Source: a bacterium (GTDB taxonomy: Bacteria; Myxococcota_A; Bradymonadia; UBA7976; UBA1532). Taken from it: DNA of 43,517 nt. A program made the translations under genes and the position numbers. The notes beneath the pieces are model-generated. The model saw only the letters and a program-made list of their open reading frames with translations. It did no database searches and was not told the origin of the DNA. The stretch lies in the NCBI GenBank assembly GCA_030426945.1, contig JAUHXL010000007.1, positions 1 to 43,517 on the forward strand, in the 5' to 3' direction. Shown here piece after piece: positions 25,049-35,048 of this stretch. The number at the start of each line of letters is the position of its first letter. Position 1 is the first letter of the stretch.

Positions 25049-25064
25049 GCGGAGGCCGCGACCG

Positions 25065-28000
25065 ATGCGCATTCACGAGGCGCTCGAGATCCCCGAGGTG
25101 GTCGACCTCGACGAGTTCATCACGCGGCTGGACACGCGCGACCCCGAGCGGGTGCGCCGCGATCTGGCGCAGTTCGTGGTGGCCGACAACGTGTTCGAGC
25201 GGCTGGACAAGATGCTCGACACGGTGGGCAAGCGGTTCGCCCAGGGCCTGGACATGGGCCGTTACATCTACGGCACGTTCGGCAGCGGCAAGAGCCACCT
25301 GATGGCCGTGCTGGGGCGCATGTTCGAGCGCGACGAGACGGTGTACGACGTGGGCGATCCCGCGCTGAGCAAGCTGCGGGCGAACCACCCGTGGATGGAT
25401 CGGCGGCGGACGCTGGTGGTGCGCCTGAACATGATGGGCAAGGCGTCGCTGGTGCAGGGGCTGTACGAGGCGTTCAACGACGCGCTGCCCGAAGGCGACG
25501 CGCGGCTGGTGTTCACCGATCAGGAGCAGGTGTTCCGGCTGATCGAGAAGGACGCCGAGCGGCTGGGCGGGCTGGACGCGCTGATCGCGCAGGCGGTGGA
25601 AGACGGGGCGGTGCCGTCCGAGGGGTTCTTCCGGCGCGGGTGGGACGGCGACCTGGGCAAGCAGCTCGACCTGGCCGCGCGCCTCTTGCAGTGGCGCGAC
25701 CACGGCCAGCGCACGGTGCGGCCCGAAGACCTGTGGGTGAAGGCCGAGCAGGGCTTCCACCGCATCGCCGAGCACGCGAAGGGGCTGGGCTACGACGGCA
25801 TCGTCTGGCTGGTGGACGAGCTGATCATCTGGATTCGGGGCAAGGCGCGGCACGAGTACGTCGAGCAGATCAACGTGCTGTCGGCGCTGGTCGACCACGA
25901 CCAGAAGCTGGCGCGCACGGTGCCCTTCTTCGTGGCGGTGGCGGTGCAGCAGGACATCCGCATGACCTGCCCCGAAGACCTGTCCGAGCAGGGGTTTCAC
26001 GAGCAGCTCGGGTTCATCTCGAACCGGTTCTCGCCCTCGCTCGAGCTGGAGGATCAGGATCTGTTCGAGGTGGCGGCGCGGCGGGTGCTGAAGCCGCGGG
26101 CCGAGGCGCGGGAAGCGTTCGACGACGAGGTGAACAAGGCGTTCCAGAAGCACGCGCCGGCCATCCGGGCGCTGTCGGGCGATCACGACCTGGCCTTCGT
26201 GCGCAAGCTGTACCCCTTCCACCCCGCGCTGCTGCGGGTGCTGGTGGACGTGACGCAGGCGCTATCGCGCAGCCGGACGGCCATGGCGGCGCTGTACGGG
26301 CTGCTCGAGGCGCACCGCGAGCTCGAGGTGGGGCAGTTCGTGCCGGTGGGCGCGCTGTACGACATCCTGTTCGTGGCCGACAACGTCGACCACGTGCGCC
26401 AGCGCAAGTCGTCGCTGGCGCAGCGGTTCGCGCTGTCGGCCGACGCCTATCAGCGGCTCGAGGGCAAGATCGACGACGTGGTGCGTTCGAAGGCCGGCAC
26501 CCAGCCGCGCGAGCTGCAGCAGCTCGTGCGCACGGTGCTGCTGTGCCAGCTGAGCGATCGGAAGTACTTCCCCGACGGCAGCGCGCTGTCGACGCGCATC
26601 ACCGCCTCGACGCTGCTGCGGCTGAACCAGAGCGACGTGCGCTTCATGACCGAACGCACGGGCCAGAGCAAGGTGCGCGATCTGTTCCGGCTGCTGGCCA
26701 CGCGCGACCCGCAGGTGCAGCTCACCGGCGACGAGAACGATCCGTTCATCGCGATCAAGACCGAGAGCATCAACATCGAGGCGGTGTTGAAGCGGGCGCA
26801 GGCCGACGTGGTGCACGCGGATCGGTTCGCGTTCTGCCGGCGCCTGCTCGACGACCAGCTCGGGCTGAAGCTGGGCACGCTGACCGAGGCGCGCCACACC
26901 GTGGACTGGCGCGGCACCCCGCGGGCGGGCCGGGTGCACCTGGCCAACGTGCGCAAGCTGACCTACGCCGGCACGCAGAACGAGTTCGAGCCGGGCGACG
27001 CGAGCTATCTGCTGCTGGTGGACTATCCCTTCGACGAAGACACCACCTGCACGCGGCAGGACGACATCGCGACGCTGCAGCGGGCGCGCGAGCGCAAGCG
27101 ACAGTGGACGCTGGCCTGGCTGCCCGCGCACTTCACCGACACCGAGCGGCAGGCGCTCGACCAGGCGGCGGCCATCGAGAAGGTGCGGGGCGATCAGCGG
27201 CGCTACCTGGCCGACTACGCGCCGCGCGAGGCCGAGCAGATCGCGCGGGCGCTGGAGTCCTTCCAGGCCAACCAGGTGAGCATCCTGGGCGAAGCCATCC
27301 GGCGGTGCTACCTGGACGAGGGCGAGGTGCACGCCTGCAGCGACCTGCTGGACGGGGTGACGCACGCGGGCAAGGATCCGCGCACGGTGCTCGACGCGCT
27401 GGCGCGCGAGGTGCTGGACCGGCGCTATCCGCGGCACCCGCGGTTCAAGCGGCGGCTGCGGGCGCGCGAGCTGGGCCAGCTCGCCGACTGGGTGGTGCGG
27501 GCGGCGGTCACCGGGCAGCCGGTCGACCTGCGCGGCGCCGAGATGGAGGTGGTCGAGGCCTACGGGGTGCCGCTCGAGATCGTGTACGCCGGCAGCAGCT
27601 CGGTGACGCCGCGCACCGACGGCAGCTTCCTCGGGGCCATCCACCAGTTCATCGGGCAGCGCACGCGGTTCCGCGCCGGCGACCTGCGCGCCATGCTGGC
27701 CGGCGAGGGCAAGCAGGGCTTCGGGTTCACCGACGAGGTGTTCCAGTTCTTCGCGTACTACCTGCTGCAGGTCGAGGGCTACGAGGCGGTGCGGCGGGGG
27801 CAGGGGCTGACGGTCGACAGCCTGGGCGGGGTGAAGGACGACGACGAGCTGGTGAAGGCCGAGGTGGTCGACCACCCCACCTGGGACAAGGCGCGGGCGA
27901 TCGCGAAGCGGCTGCTGGGGGTGACCGGGCGGCGCGACGTGCCCTCGGTGCCCGAGCAGTCGAAGCTGTCGCGCGACGCGGCCGGCGCGGCGAAACGGCT

Positions 28001-28664
28001 GCGCCAGCACGTCGAGCGCGTGGCGAGCGCGCTGCGCGACGCCTGTGTCGAGGCCGACGTGCGCGTCGACGACAGCCACCGGGCGCAGACGCTGCGCTCG
28101 CTGGCCGCCGACCTGCAGGGCATCGAGCAGGCCGACACACACGTCGCGCGCACGCGGCTGCTGGCGGCGCTGCACGGCACCGACCGGGCGGCCGACTACG
28201 CCTGGCTGACGCCCGATCCCGACGCGCCGGACGATCCCGGCAGCTCGACCGAGCGGCTCGAGCCGCTGCCCGCCGAGCGGAACGCGCTGACCACGCTGGA
28301 CAACGCGCGCATCGCCTTCAAGACGGTGGCGACGCGGGGCACCGCGGCGCAGCGGACCGAGGTGGTGACGGCGCGGGCGAACCTGCTGCGCGATCCCGTG
28401 TCGCGGCCCCTGGCGAAGTTCGCGCCGGCGCTGGCCGAGAAGGCGCAGGCGGTGGCCGACGGGCTGATCGGGCCGATCACCGATCCGCCGCCGCCGCCCC
28501 CACCGCCGCCGAACCCCGACCACGAATCGAGCAAGAAGGCCGCGGGCGTGTCCCGCGGCGCCGCCGAGGGCGAGGTGCTCGCGCTGCTGCGCCAGGCGCT
28601 GGCGACGCTCGAGGGTGATCGCTTCGACATCACGCTCACCGTGCGGCGGAAGGACGTCCCGTGA
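25065..28664 (+). CDS. pglY: BREX type 2 ATPase PglY (BrxC family)
   Basis: A 1199-residue P-loop protein. The Walker A motif GTFGSGKS lies at residues 70-77, followed by LMAVLGRMF, as in the BrxC/PglY family. A hydrophobic strand ending [16 protein letters not shown] (near residue 245) is the Walker B. The rest is helical, and the C-terminus has a run of nine prolines (near residue 1142) before a helical tail. In BREX the BrxC/PglY ATPase is an essential core component that acts with PglX and PglZ on DNA; the exact mechanism is not settled. GGAGG at about 25051 sets the start. The stop overlaps the pglZ start as GTGA. Codon use is core-like. Confidence 0.9.
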   Translation: MRIHEALEIPEVVDLDEFITRLDTRDPERVRRDLAQFVVADNVFERLDKMLDTVGKRFAQGLDMGRYIYGTFGSGKSHLMAVLGRMFERDETVYDVGDPALSKLRANHPWMDRRRTLVVRLNMMGKASLVQGLYEAFNDALPEGDARLVFTDQEQVFRLIEKDAERLGGLDALIAQAVEDGAVPSEGFFRRGWDGDLGKQLDLAARLLQWRDHGQRTVRPEDLWVKAEQGFHRIAEHAKGLGYDGIVWLVDELIIWIRGKARHEYVEQINVLSALVDHDQKLARTVPFFVAVAVQQDIRMTCPEDLSEQGFHEQLGFISNRFSPSLELEDQDLFEVAARRVLKPRAEAREAFDDEVNKAFQKHAPAIRALSGDHDLAFVRKLYPFHPALLRVLVDVTQALSRSRTAMAALYGLLEAHRELEVGQFVPVGALYDILFVADNVDHVRQRKSSLAQRFALSADAYQRLEGKIDDVVRSKAGTQPRELQQLVRTVLLCQLSDRKYFPDGSALSTRITASTLLRLNQSDVRFMTERTGQSKVRDLFRLLATRDPQVQLTGDENDPFIAIKTESINIEAVLKRAQADVVHADRFAFCRRLLDDQLGLKLGTLTEARHTVDWRGTPRAGRVHLANVRKLTYAGTQNEFEPGDASYLLLVDYPFDEDTTCTRQDDIATLQRARERKRQWTLAWLPAHFTDTERQALDQAAAIEKVRGDQRRYLADYAPREAEQIARALESFQANQVSILGEAIRRCYLDEGEVHACSDLLDGVTHAGKDPRTVLDALAREVLDRRYPRHPRFKRRLRARELGQLADWVVRAAVTGQPVDLRGAEMEVVEAYGVPLEIVYAGSSSVTPRTDGSFLGAIHQFIGQRTRFRAGDLRAMLAGEGKQGFGFTDEVFQFFAYYLLQVEGYEAVRRGQGLTVDSLGGVKDDDELVKAEVVDHPTWDKARAIAKRLLGVTGRRDVPSVPEQSKLSRDAAGAAKRLRQHVERVASALRDACVEADVRVDDSHRAQTLRSLAADLQGIEQADTHVARTRLLAALHGTDRAADYAWLTPDPDAPDDPGSSTERLEPLPAERNALTTLDNARIAFKTVATRGTAAQRTEVVTARANLLRDPVSRPLAKFAPALAEKAQAVADGLIGPITDPPPPPPPPPNPDHESSKKAAGVSRGAAEGEVLALLRQALATLEGDRFDITLTVRRKDVP

Positions 28665-31132
28665 GCGTGCTGGGCGCCCGCCCCCTGGCCTGGCTGCTGC
28701 GCCGGCAACTGAGCGCGCACCCCGAGGCGCCGAGCGCGCTGGTGCTGGTGCGCGCGCACCCGATGCTGGCCGATCTGCCCGCCGAGCTCGAGGTGGGCGC
28801 CGGGCGCTGGGCGCTGGCCGCGGTGGGCGGCGAGCTGAGCCTGCGGGCGGCGCTGATGGAGCACCCGCGGCTGGTGGCGGTGGTGCCGCCCGACTTCGAC
28901 CTGCCCCTCGACCTGGCGCAGCGGGCGCTGCTGCGGCGCGCGCTGACGCTGGGCCCGCGCGATCTGGTGGCCGCCGCCGCCGAGCGGCCCTGCGAGAACA
29001 TCACCGACGCCGCGCTGGCCGACGCGGTGATGGCCGATCCCGAAGGCTTCGCGGCGCGCGCCGGGCGCTGGAGCTTCCGGCGGCCCGTCGTCACCGAGGA
29101 CGACCTGCGGCAGATCCTCGCCGGGCTGGACGCGCCTGTCGACCGGCGGCGGCCCAGCGAGATGCTGGCCGAGTGGCTGGTCGAGGGCCCGCCGCGCGAG
29201 GGCGTGGGCGGGCTGCGCAAGCTGCTGATCGAGCGCCAGACGGTGGCCGCGACGCTGCTGGCCGAGGCGCTGACGCCCCTGGGCCTGCGCGCGCTGGTGC
29301 AGGCCGGCGCGCTGGCCGGCATCGAGCGGGTGCCCTGCCCCCACGACCGCGCGGCGCTGCGCAACCTGGTCGAGCCCGCCGTGCGCGCGGCGTGGCGGCA
29401 GGACGCCGCGGCGGTGCGCCCGCTGCTGGCCGAGGCCGAGGGGCGGGCGGCGCAGCTCGAGCTGACCCCGGACGAGGCCACGCGCGCGCCGCTGCTGCGT
29501 GCCGCGTTCGACGCCGCGGTGAGACACCACGCGGCGGCGCTGCAGGCCGGGCAGGCGCCCACGCCGGACGCGCTGGCCCCGCTCGAGCGGGCGCTGCAGG
29601 CCGACGCCGAGCAGATCGCGCAGGTGCACGCGCTGGCGCGGCTGGCGCGCTTCGCGGCGGCGCCGCTGAGCGACGGCGAGGACGCCGCCGGCTGGTCGCG
29701 GCTGGCGCGCGGCCACACGGCCTGGGCCGACCGCCTGGCGCGCCAGGCGCGCCGCCGCGACGCCCAGGCCCCCGAGCCGCTGCGCGCCGCCGCGCGCGCC
29801 GTGCTGGCCCGCTACCTGAGCCGGCGCGACGCGCTGAACCGGGCCTTCGCCGCCTGGCTGGCCGAGGCCGAGATCGGCGCCTACGGCCGCGGCGGCCTGA
29901 CCGACGGCATGCCGCTGCACCTGCTGACGCGCGCGCTGGTGGCGCCGCTGACGCAGAGCGACGCGCGGGTGCTGCTGGTGGTGCTCGATGGCTGCGACGT
30001 CTCGACGTTCCACGCGGTGCTCGACGCCCTGCACGACATCGCCGCGCCGCGCCTGCCCCGGACCTCCGGCGCGCTGCGCGGCGCGCTCGACGCCACCGGC
30101 GCGGTGTTCGGCGCGCTGGCCCCGCTGCCCACCGTCACCAGCGTGGCGCGCCGCGCGCTGTTCGCCGGCGACCTGCCCAAGAACGCGACGCTGCGCGACT
30201 GCGAGGCCGAGGCCGCCAACAGCAGCGGCGACAAGGTGGCGTTCGAGCGCAACGCCGCGCTGAGCGACGTGCCCCGGACGCTGCTGCTGAAGGGCGACCT
30301 GGGCGACGACGCGCAGGCGCTGGTCGACGCCATCGAGGGCGGCGCCCACCGGGTGGTGGCGGCCGTGTTCAACGCCGTCGACGACGCGCTGAGCAGCAAA
30401 GAGGTCACGCCCCTGGGCCCCTGGACCCGCGGCGCGCTGGGCCCCGGCCTGGCCCGCGCCGTCGCGGCCGCGGTCGCGAGGGGCTTCGTGGTGGTGATGA
30501 CCGCCGACCACGGGCACACGCCCTACTGGAGCGCCGACCGCAAGGTGCCGGCCAAGCGCGGCGAGGGCCCGCGCTTCGCCGAAGCCGCGCTGCCCGGCGC
30601 GGTGCGCTTCGCCCCGGTGCCCTGGCGCAGCGAGCCGCTGCACCTGCTGACCGACGTGGGCGCCTTCGCCGGCAACCAGCACCGCGGCTTCCACGGCGGC
30701 GCCGGCCTGGAGGAGGTCGTCGTGCCCGTGGCCCTGCTGGGCCCGCCGGGCGCGGGCAGCGACGCGCCCGAGCGCCCCTTCTGGTGGGACGACAGCGCCC
30801 CCCCGGCCGCCCGCCCCACCGGCGAGGGCCTCGCCGCCGCGCTGATGCGCAGCCCCCGCTTGATCGAGCGCAGCCGCCGGGTGCGCGTGCGCGTGAAGGA
30901 CGGCGTCATCGGCGACCTGATCGAAGCGCTCGACCACGCCGCCGGCCGCCTCAGCCTCGAACGCACCGCCGAGCTGCTGGGCACCAGCCCCAAGCGCGCC
31001 GCCGGCCTGGTGCACGAGCTCAAGCGCCTGCTCAACGTCGACGGCGCCCCCGTCATCGACGTCGACGAAGCCGAAGGCGCCGTGCGCCTCGACGCCGCGG
31101 CCCTGCGAACGCAGTTCGAGCTGCCCGGGTAG
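28661..31132 (+). CDS. pglZ: BREX type 2 PglZ (alkaline-phosphatase-fold)
   Basis: An 823-residue protein starting at GTG, overlapping the pglY stop. The PglZ domain is recognised by the metal-binding LLVVLDGCD segment (Asp443) and TADHGHTPYW (Asp616-His617), both from the alkaline phosphatase superfamily. The N-terminal 400 residues are Ala/Leu/Arg-rich helices, and the C-terminus has ELLGTSPKRAAGLVHELKRLL, a winged-helix-like end. PglZ is present in all BREX types and is needed for defence; in the Streptomyces system it counterbalances toxic PglX activity. It ends the pglX-pglY-pglZ core; a strong hairpin lies 17 bases downstream. Confidence 0.92.
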   Translation: MSVLGARPLAWLLRRQLSAHPEAPSALVLVRAHPMLADLPAELEVGAGRWALAAVGGELSLRAALMEHPRLVAVVPPDFDLPLDLAQRALLRRALTLGPRDLVAAAAERPCENITDAALADAVMADPEGFAARAGRWSFRRPVVTEDDLRQILAGLDAPVDRRRPSEMLAEWLVEGPPREGVGGLRKLLIERQTVAATLLAEALTPLGLRALVQAGALAGIERVPCPHDRAALRNLVEPAVRAAWRQDAAAVRPLLAEAEGRAAQLELTPDEATRAPLLRAAFDAAVRHHAAALQAGQAPTPDALAPLERALQADAEQIAQVHALARLARFAAAPLSDGEDAAGWSRLARGHTAWADRLARQARRRDAQAPEPLRAAARAVLARYLSRRDALNRAFAAWLAEAEIGAYGRGGLTDGMPLHLLTRALVAPLTQSDARVLLVVLDGCDVSTFHAVLDALHDIAAPRLPRTSGALRGALDATGAVFGALAPLPTVTSVARRALFAGDLPKNATLRDCEAEAANSSGDKVAFERNAALSDVPRTLLLKGDLGDDAQALVDAIEGGAHRVVAAVFNAVDDALSSKEVTPLGPWTRGALGPGLARAVAAAVARGFVVVMTADHGHTPYWSADRKVPAKRGEGPRFAEAALPGAVRFAPVPWRSEPLHLLTDVGAFAGNQHRGFHGGAGLEEVVVPVALLGPPGAGSDAPERPFWWDDSAPPAARPTGEGLAAALMRSPRLIERSRRVRVRVKDGVIGDLIEALDHAAGRLSLERTAELLGTSPKRAAGLVHELKRLLNVDGAPVIDVDEAEGAVRLDAAALRTQFELPG

Positions 31133-31148
31133 GCAGCCGCGAAACGTC

Positions 31149-31175
31149 GCCGGCGGCACGCAGCGTGCCGCCGGC
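31149..31175. terminator. Strong hairpin after pglZ (extended GGCACG family)
   Basis: A perfect 12-bp stem (31149-31160 with 31164-31175) around the loop CAG. The inner part matches the hairpins at 8290 and 10917. There is no T-tract, but stability and position just behind pglZ suggest a terminator or 3'-end stabiliser. It could lower expression of the accessory genes that follow. Confidence 0.6.
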
Positions 31176-31233
31176 CGTGCCATGACGACGGGTACCGCGC
31201 GGTGGGCGCCGCGCGGGTGGGACGGAGGCACGC

Positions 31234-33438
31234 GTGAGCCGAGAACAGGCGATCTTCGAGCGGGTGATCCGCAGATGGTGGGCGAGCGAGAAGCAGCGCG
31301 GCGTGCCGATGCACTATGCACAGCTCGCCGTCTGGGCTCTGGGCCAGGGCGGCGCCACGCAAACAGCTATCGTGGCGCAGGCGCTCGGACGCCCCCAGTT
31401 CCATGCCTACCTGCCGCAAGGCGACAACGGCACGCTGACCGCGAGGTGGTCGCTGATCGACCGCGACTTCCCGGAACTATGCGGCGGCCAGAAGAGGAAG
31501 CTGCCGCCGGTGGAGGCGATGCTCAAGGCCCTCAAGGACGAGCACAAGGCCGCGCAACGGCAAGCCGGCCGCGTGCGCATGTTGGTGAACAGCCTCCAGA
31601 GGTCGACCAGCCACGTCGGCGGCGACGTGCGACTCGTCAGCTACGCCATCACGAGTCACGAAGACGAGGATCCCGCCTTCGACGTGGGCAACAAGGTCGT
31701 CGTGATGGACCGCGAGAAGAAGAACCACTGGAAGGCCGAGGTGGGCCGCATCGACGAGGCGAACGGCCGCATCCTGCTGTTCGTCGACCGGAAGACCTGT
31801 GATCTCCTGCCCCGCACGGCCATCGTCGCCGACGATCCGTCCATCCTGCTGAAGCTGCTGGCCGATCGCATCGACCAGTGCCTGAAGAACCCCGAGCCGA
31901 ACTTCGGCCAGCGCGCGCTGCTCGCCCCCGACGACGCTTGGGGGCAGCGCGTGGACGCCTCCTTCGACGACGCCGATCTGCTCGACCGCGAGGCGCTGAA
32001 CGCCGGCCAACGGGCGGCGGTTCTGCACGCGTGCAATCACCGTCTGTCGGCGATCTGGGGTCCCCCCGGCACCGGCAAGACGCACGCGCTGGCGCGCCTG
32101 ATCTTCTCGCTGGCGCTGCGGGGCGAGCGGGTGTTGGTCATCGCACCGAGCAACATCGCGCTCGACCAGGTCGCCCTGCGCCTGCTGCAGATCGCCGAAC
32201 ATCACCCGGCGGCCGCGGCCCTCGTCGAGCGACGCGAAGTGCTGCGCTTCGGCTATCCCAAGCTGGCCGAGGTGAAGGCGAACGACAAGCTGTACCCCGA
32301 CCTCGAGCCGGTGCGGGCGCTCAACGCGCAGATCCGCCGCGAGCAAGAGGCGGCGGAGGTCCTGAGCGACAAGGCCGACGCCCCCGACGCCTCGACCACC
32401 GATCACGAGAAGCTGGCGGTGAAGCTCAAGCTGATTCGCGACCTGATCGATCAGCGACGCGGGCTGCTGGACGAGTCGGTCAACCACGCTCAGGTGGTGC
32501 TGACGACCGCCTCGATGTGCGCGGTGGACGAGACCCTGCACGCCGGCCGCCCATTCGACACCGTCGTCTACGACGAGTCGTCGATGCTGTCGCCCGTGCT
32601 GGCGCTACCCGCCGCCGCGCTGGCCACGGAACGACTGGTCGTGGTCGGCGACTTCCAGCAGCTACCGCCCGTGGTGCTGGCCGCGACCGACGAAGCGAAC
32701 CATTGGTTGAAGCGCGACCTGTTCGACACCCTGGGCGTGGTGAGCGGGCCCGCCGGCGGACGCCGCACGCTGAGCAGCAAGGGCGAGCGCCGGGTGTGCA
32801 TGCTCGAGGTGCAGCACCGCATGGACCCGGCGATCGCCAAGGTGCCCAGCGACCTCTTCTATGATGGCCGGCTGCGCACAGCTCGGACGGAGCGTCCATT
32901 GCCACCGGCGTTCCATGAAGTGCCCCGCGCCGTCGTCCTCGACCTGGACGCCGACCGCCGTGGCTTCGTCCAGGTCACCAAGGCGTGCTCCCGGGTCAAC
33001 CCGAAAGCCGCCGAGGTGACCGTTGCGCTCGCCGAGAGCATCCGGCGGCTCTCTGACCTGTCGATCGCGGTCATCGCCCCCTATCGGGCCCACATCCACC
33101 ACCTGCGCAAGCGGCTCGCCGCCATCGACGGCGTCATCCAGGTGGGCACCATCCACACCATGCAGGGCAGCGAAGCCGACGTGGTCATCTGGGATCTGGT
33201 CGACGTGGCCGACCGCGCGCGCCGCGTCCGCGCCGGTGCGCTGTACCGCGGCGCAGACGGTAACCGGCTGTTCAACGTCGCCGCCACCCGCGCCCGCGAA
33301 CTGCTGGTCATCATCGGCCACCGCCCCTCGTTCATCGAACCGGGGACCGGCATCGATCGCCTGGCGTTGGCCCTCCAGCACCGCTACGCCCGCTTGACCC
33401 CCCGCGAGCTGCACGAACAGGCGTGGCTGCGCTGGTAG
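31234..33438 (+). CDS. SF1 helicase of the UPF1/DNA2-like group
   Basis: A 734-residue protein. Residues about 1-235 are an N-terminal region with a possible winged-helix or OB-like part (VGNKVVVMDREKKNHWKAEV). The SF1 core follows: GPPGTGKT at 276-283, Walker B YDESS with Asp447-Glu448, motif III VGDFQQLPPV, EVQHRMDP, motif V GTIHTMQGSEADVV and motif VI VAATRARELL. Members unwind DNA or RNA 5' to 3' and are common in defence islands. It starts at GTG with GGAGG upstream. It is not a standard type 2 BREX gene, and its codon use is slightly less GC-extreme, so it is probably an accessory module. The first AlbA_2-3 promoter box begins seven bases after its stop. Confidence 0.87.
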   Translation: MSREQAIFERVIRRWWASEKQRGVPMHYAQLAVWALGQGGATQTAIVAQALGRPQFHAYLPQGDNGTLTARWSLIDRDFPELCGGQKRKLPPVEAMLKALKDEHKAAQRQAGRVRMLVNSLQRSTSHVGGDVRLVSYAITSHEDEDPAFDVGNKVVVMDREKKNHWKAEVGRIDEANGRILLFVDRKTCDLLPRTAIVADDPSILLKLLADRIDQCLKNPEPNFGQRALLAPDDAWGQRVDASFDDADLLDREALNAGQRAAVLHACNHRLSAIWGPPGTGKTHALARLIFSLALRGERVLVIAPSNIALDQVALRLLQIAEHHPAAAALVERREVLRFGYPKLAEVKANDKLYPDLEPVRALNAQIRREQEAAEVLSDKADAPDASTTDHEKLAVKLKLIRDLIDQRRGLLDESVNHAQVVLTTASMCAVDETLHAGRPFDTVVYDESSMLSPVLALPAAALATERLVVVGDFQQLPPVVLAATDEANHWLKRDLFDTLGVVSGPAGGRRTLSSKGERRVCMLEVQHRMDPAIAKVPSDLFYDGRLRTARTERPLPPAFHEVPRAVVLDLDADRRGFVQVTKACSRVNPKAAEVTVALAESIRRLSDLSIAVIAPYRAHIHHLRKRLAAIDGVIQVGTIHTMQGSEADVVIWDLVDVADRARRVRAGALYRGADGNRLFNVAATRARELLVIIGHRPSFIEPGTGIDRLALALQHRYARLTPRELHEQAWLRW

Positions 33439-33444
33439 CGGCGA

Positions 33445-33477
33445 CCCCTTGGCCGACGTCGCCGCAGCGCCCATACT
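33445..33477 (+). promoter_or_regulatory. Promoter of AlbA_2-3 (shared-type box 2)
   Basis: CCCCTTGGCC at 33445-33454, 17 bases, CATACT at 33472-33477. It has the same hexamers and spacing as boxes 1 and 3, and also shares GCAGCG just before the -10 with box 3. It starts a unit independent of the core operon. Confidence 0.7.
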
Positions 33478-33516
33478 CAGGGCGCCGCTGTCCCCTCAGC
33501 GGGCTGGAGCGGCGAC

Positions 33517-33546
33517 ATGGTGACGAGCTCACGGGTGCCGAGATGA
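33517..33546 (+). other. 9-codon leader ORF before AlbA_2-3
   Basis: ATG 33517 opens MVTSSRVPR and ends at TGA 33544-33546, overlapping the AlbA_2-3 start (ATGA). GGAG lies upstream (about 33505). It begins exactly 39 bases after the -10 element, as does the related leader MATTLRVLA before ptuA (34963). Confidence 0.5.
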
Positions 33547-34799
33547 CCCGCACACTGGCCGACCGCGACGACGTGCTGGGGTGGATCGCCAACGGCGAGA
33601 ACTCCGGCATGGAGTTCAAACGCGACACGGTCGACAACCACAAGCTGGCCAAGGAGTTGGTCGCTCTCGCCAACCTGGACGGCGGGGTCGTCCTGCTGGG
33701 CGTGGACGACGACGGCTCGGTGCCGGGCATCACTCGGCAGAACCTCGAAGAGTGGGTGATGACCACCTGCCGCGACAAGGTGAAGCCCGAGATCATCCCG
33801 TTCTTTCGGGTAGTTCGGGACGTCGAGCCGGGGCGACATGTCGCGGTCGTTCGGGTGGAGCGCGGCTTCACCGTCCACCACGTCTGGCACGACGACCACC
33901 GCACCTACTACGTCCGGGTCGGGTCGCAGAGCCGGGAGGCGAGCCAAGAGGAGCTCGCGCGGCTGATGCAGCAGCGACAGCACTTCCGGGCGGACATCGC
34001 GCCGATCTCCGGCTCTTCGCTCGCCGACCTCGACCTCGATCGACTCACCGAGTACTTCGCGCAGGTGCGAGGCCAGGAGGCGCCTGCCTTCGACGACGAA
34101 GCGGGCTGGCGCGTCCTGCTGGACAACACCGAGCTGGTCCGCGGCAACGAAGAGGGCGCGCCGTGCACGCTCGCGGGGCTGGTGTTGTTCGGCCAGCGGC
34201 CCGATCACTTCCTGCCGCAGTCGGGGGTGGACGCCTTCGCGTTCCCCGGCGCCGAGAAGGACTACGCGACGCTCGACCGGCAACGGATTCGGGGCCCGCT
34301 GGTGGCGGCGGGCTACGGGACGGGCCAGGTGAACCGCGTGCGAGAGCCGGGGCTCATCGAGCAGACCATCGGGTTCGTCCAGCGCCACGCGGGCGTCACC
34401 GCCTACCTGGCCGACGGCGCGCGGCGGGTGGAGCGCACGACCTACCATCCCGAGGTGGTGCGCGAAGCCGTCGTGAACGCCGTGGCGCACCGTGACTACC
34501 TGTTCGCCAACACGACCGTCGAGGTGTCGCTGTACGCCGACCGGCTCGAGATCATCTCACCCGGCCGCCTGCCCAACGGCATCACGCCCGATCGGATGCG
34601 CACCGGCTGCCGCGCGGCGCGCAACCCGATGCTGCGCGACGTTCTGCAGGACTATGGCTACCTCGAGGCCAGCGGCATGGGCGTGCCGCGCAAGATCCTG
34701 CGGCTGACCCGCGAGCACAACGGCACCGAGCCCGAGCTGATCGCCGAAGACCACCAGTTCACCCTGCGCATCTGGCGCGGCGCCTCGGCGACGCCATGA
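33543..34799 (+). CDS. AlbA_2/Schlafen-type ATP-binding protein 3
   Basis: A 418-residue protein. The AlbA_2 domain starts with NGENSGMEFKRDTVDNHKLA (the typical ExxxEFK signature) and VALANLDGGVVLLGVDDDG, and reaches TYYVRVGSQSREAS near residue 130. The GHKL-like ATPase part has VVREAVVNAVAHRDYLFAN, DRLEIISPGRLPNG and GYLEASGMGVPRKIL. It is the most canonical of the three in this locus. The start at 33543 is set by the domain border and by the overlap with the leader ORF; no strong own ribosome-binding site is present, so translation probably depends on the leader. It has its own promoter box. Its last 11 codons and stop are copied before brxD. A regulatory or defence role is inferred. Confidence 0.85.
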   Translation: MTRTLADRDDVLGWIANGENSGMEFKRDTVDNHKLAKELVALANLDGGVVLLGVDDDGSVPGITRQNLEEWVMTTCRDKVKPEIIPFFRVVRDVEPGRHVAVVRVERGFTVHHVWHDDHRTYYVRVGSQSREASQEELARLMQQRQHFRADIAPISGSSLADLDLDRLTEYFAQVRGQEAPAFDDEAGWRVLLDNTELVRGNEEGAPCTLAGLVLFGQRPDHFLPQSGVDAFAFPGAEKDYATLDRQRIRGPLVAAGYGTGQVNRVREPGLIEQTIGFVQRHAGVTAYLADGARRVERTTYHPEVVREAVVNAVAHRDYLFANTTVEVSLYADRLEIISPGRLPNGITPDRMRTGCRAARNPMLRDVLQDYGYLEASGMGVPRKILRLTREHNGTEPELIAEDHQFTLRIWRGASATP

Positions 34800-34816
34800 G
34801 TCATTCGCTACGGTCC
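34767..34816 (+). repeat. 3'-border repeat, left copy (end of AlbA_2-3)
   Basis: Matches 37051-37100 without gaps: the first 17 bases are identical, a 13-base stretch is diverged, and then 11 of 12 bases match across the stop codon. Overall about 37 of 50 positions agree. It encodes RIWRGA near the C-terminus of AlbA_2-3. Confidence 0.8.
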
Positions 34817-34890
34817 GCGAGCCCCCCACCCTCGCCTCGGGTGCCGGCACCAGGGCGGAACGGGCTGCTCGCCGGGGTCGAACCCCCTCG

Positions 34891-34923
34891 CCCCTTGGCC
34901 GGTCACTCGGCAGCGACCATACT
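34891..34923 (+). promoter_or_regulatory. Promoter of the ptuAB-like pair (shared-type box 3)
   Basis: CCCCTTGGCC at 34891-34900, 17 bases, CATACT at 34918-34923. The box and the next 69 bases align without gaps to 33445-33546. It shows that the ATPase/HNH pair has its own promoter inside the BREX locus. Confidence 0.7.
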
Positions 34924-34962
34924 GAGGCCGCCGATGGCCGCTCGGCGGAGACGAGGAGCTTC

Positions 34963-34992
34963 ATGGCGACGACGCTTCGGGTGCTGGCGTGA
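34963..34992 (+). other. 9-codon leader ORF before ptuA
   Basis: ATG 34963, preceded by GAGGAG, encodes MATTLRVLA and stops at 34990-34992. It aligns codon for codon with the leader at 33517 (Met, Thr-3, Arg-6, Val-7 and the stop kept). It does not reach the ptuA start at 35049, unlike the other leader. Confidence 0.5.
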
Positions 34993-35048
34993 CGACGGCG
35001 CTCGCGACGGCGCGCCACCGATGACCACCTTTGGAACGAGAGCGACTG

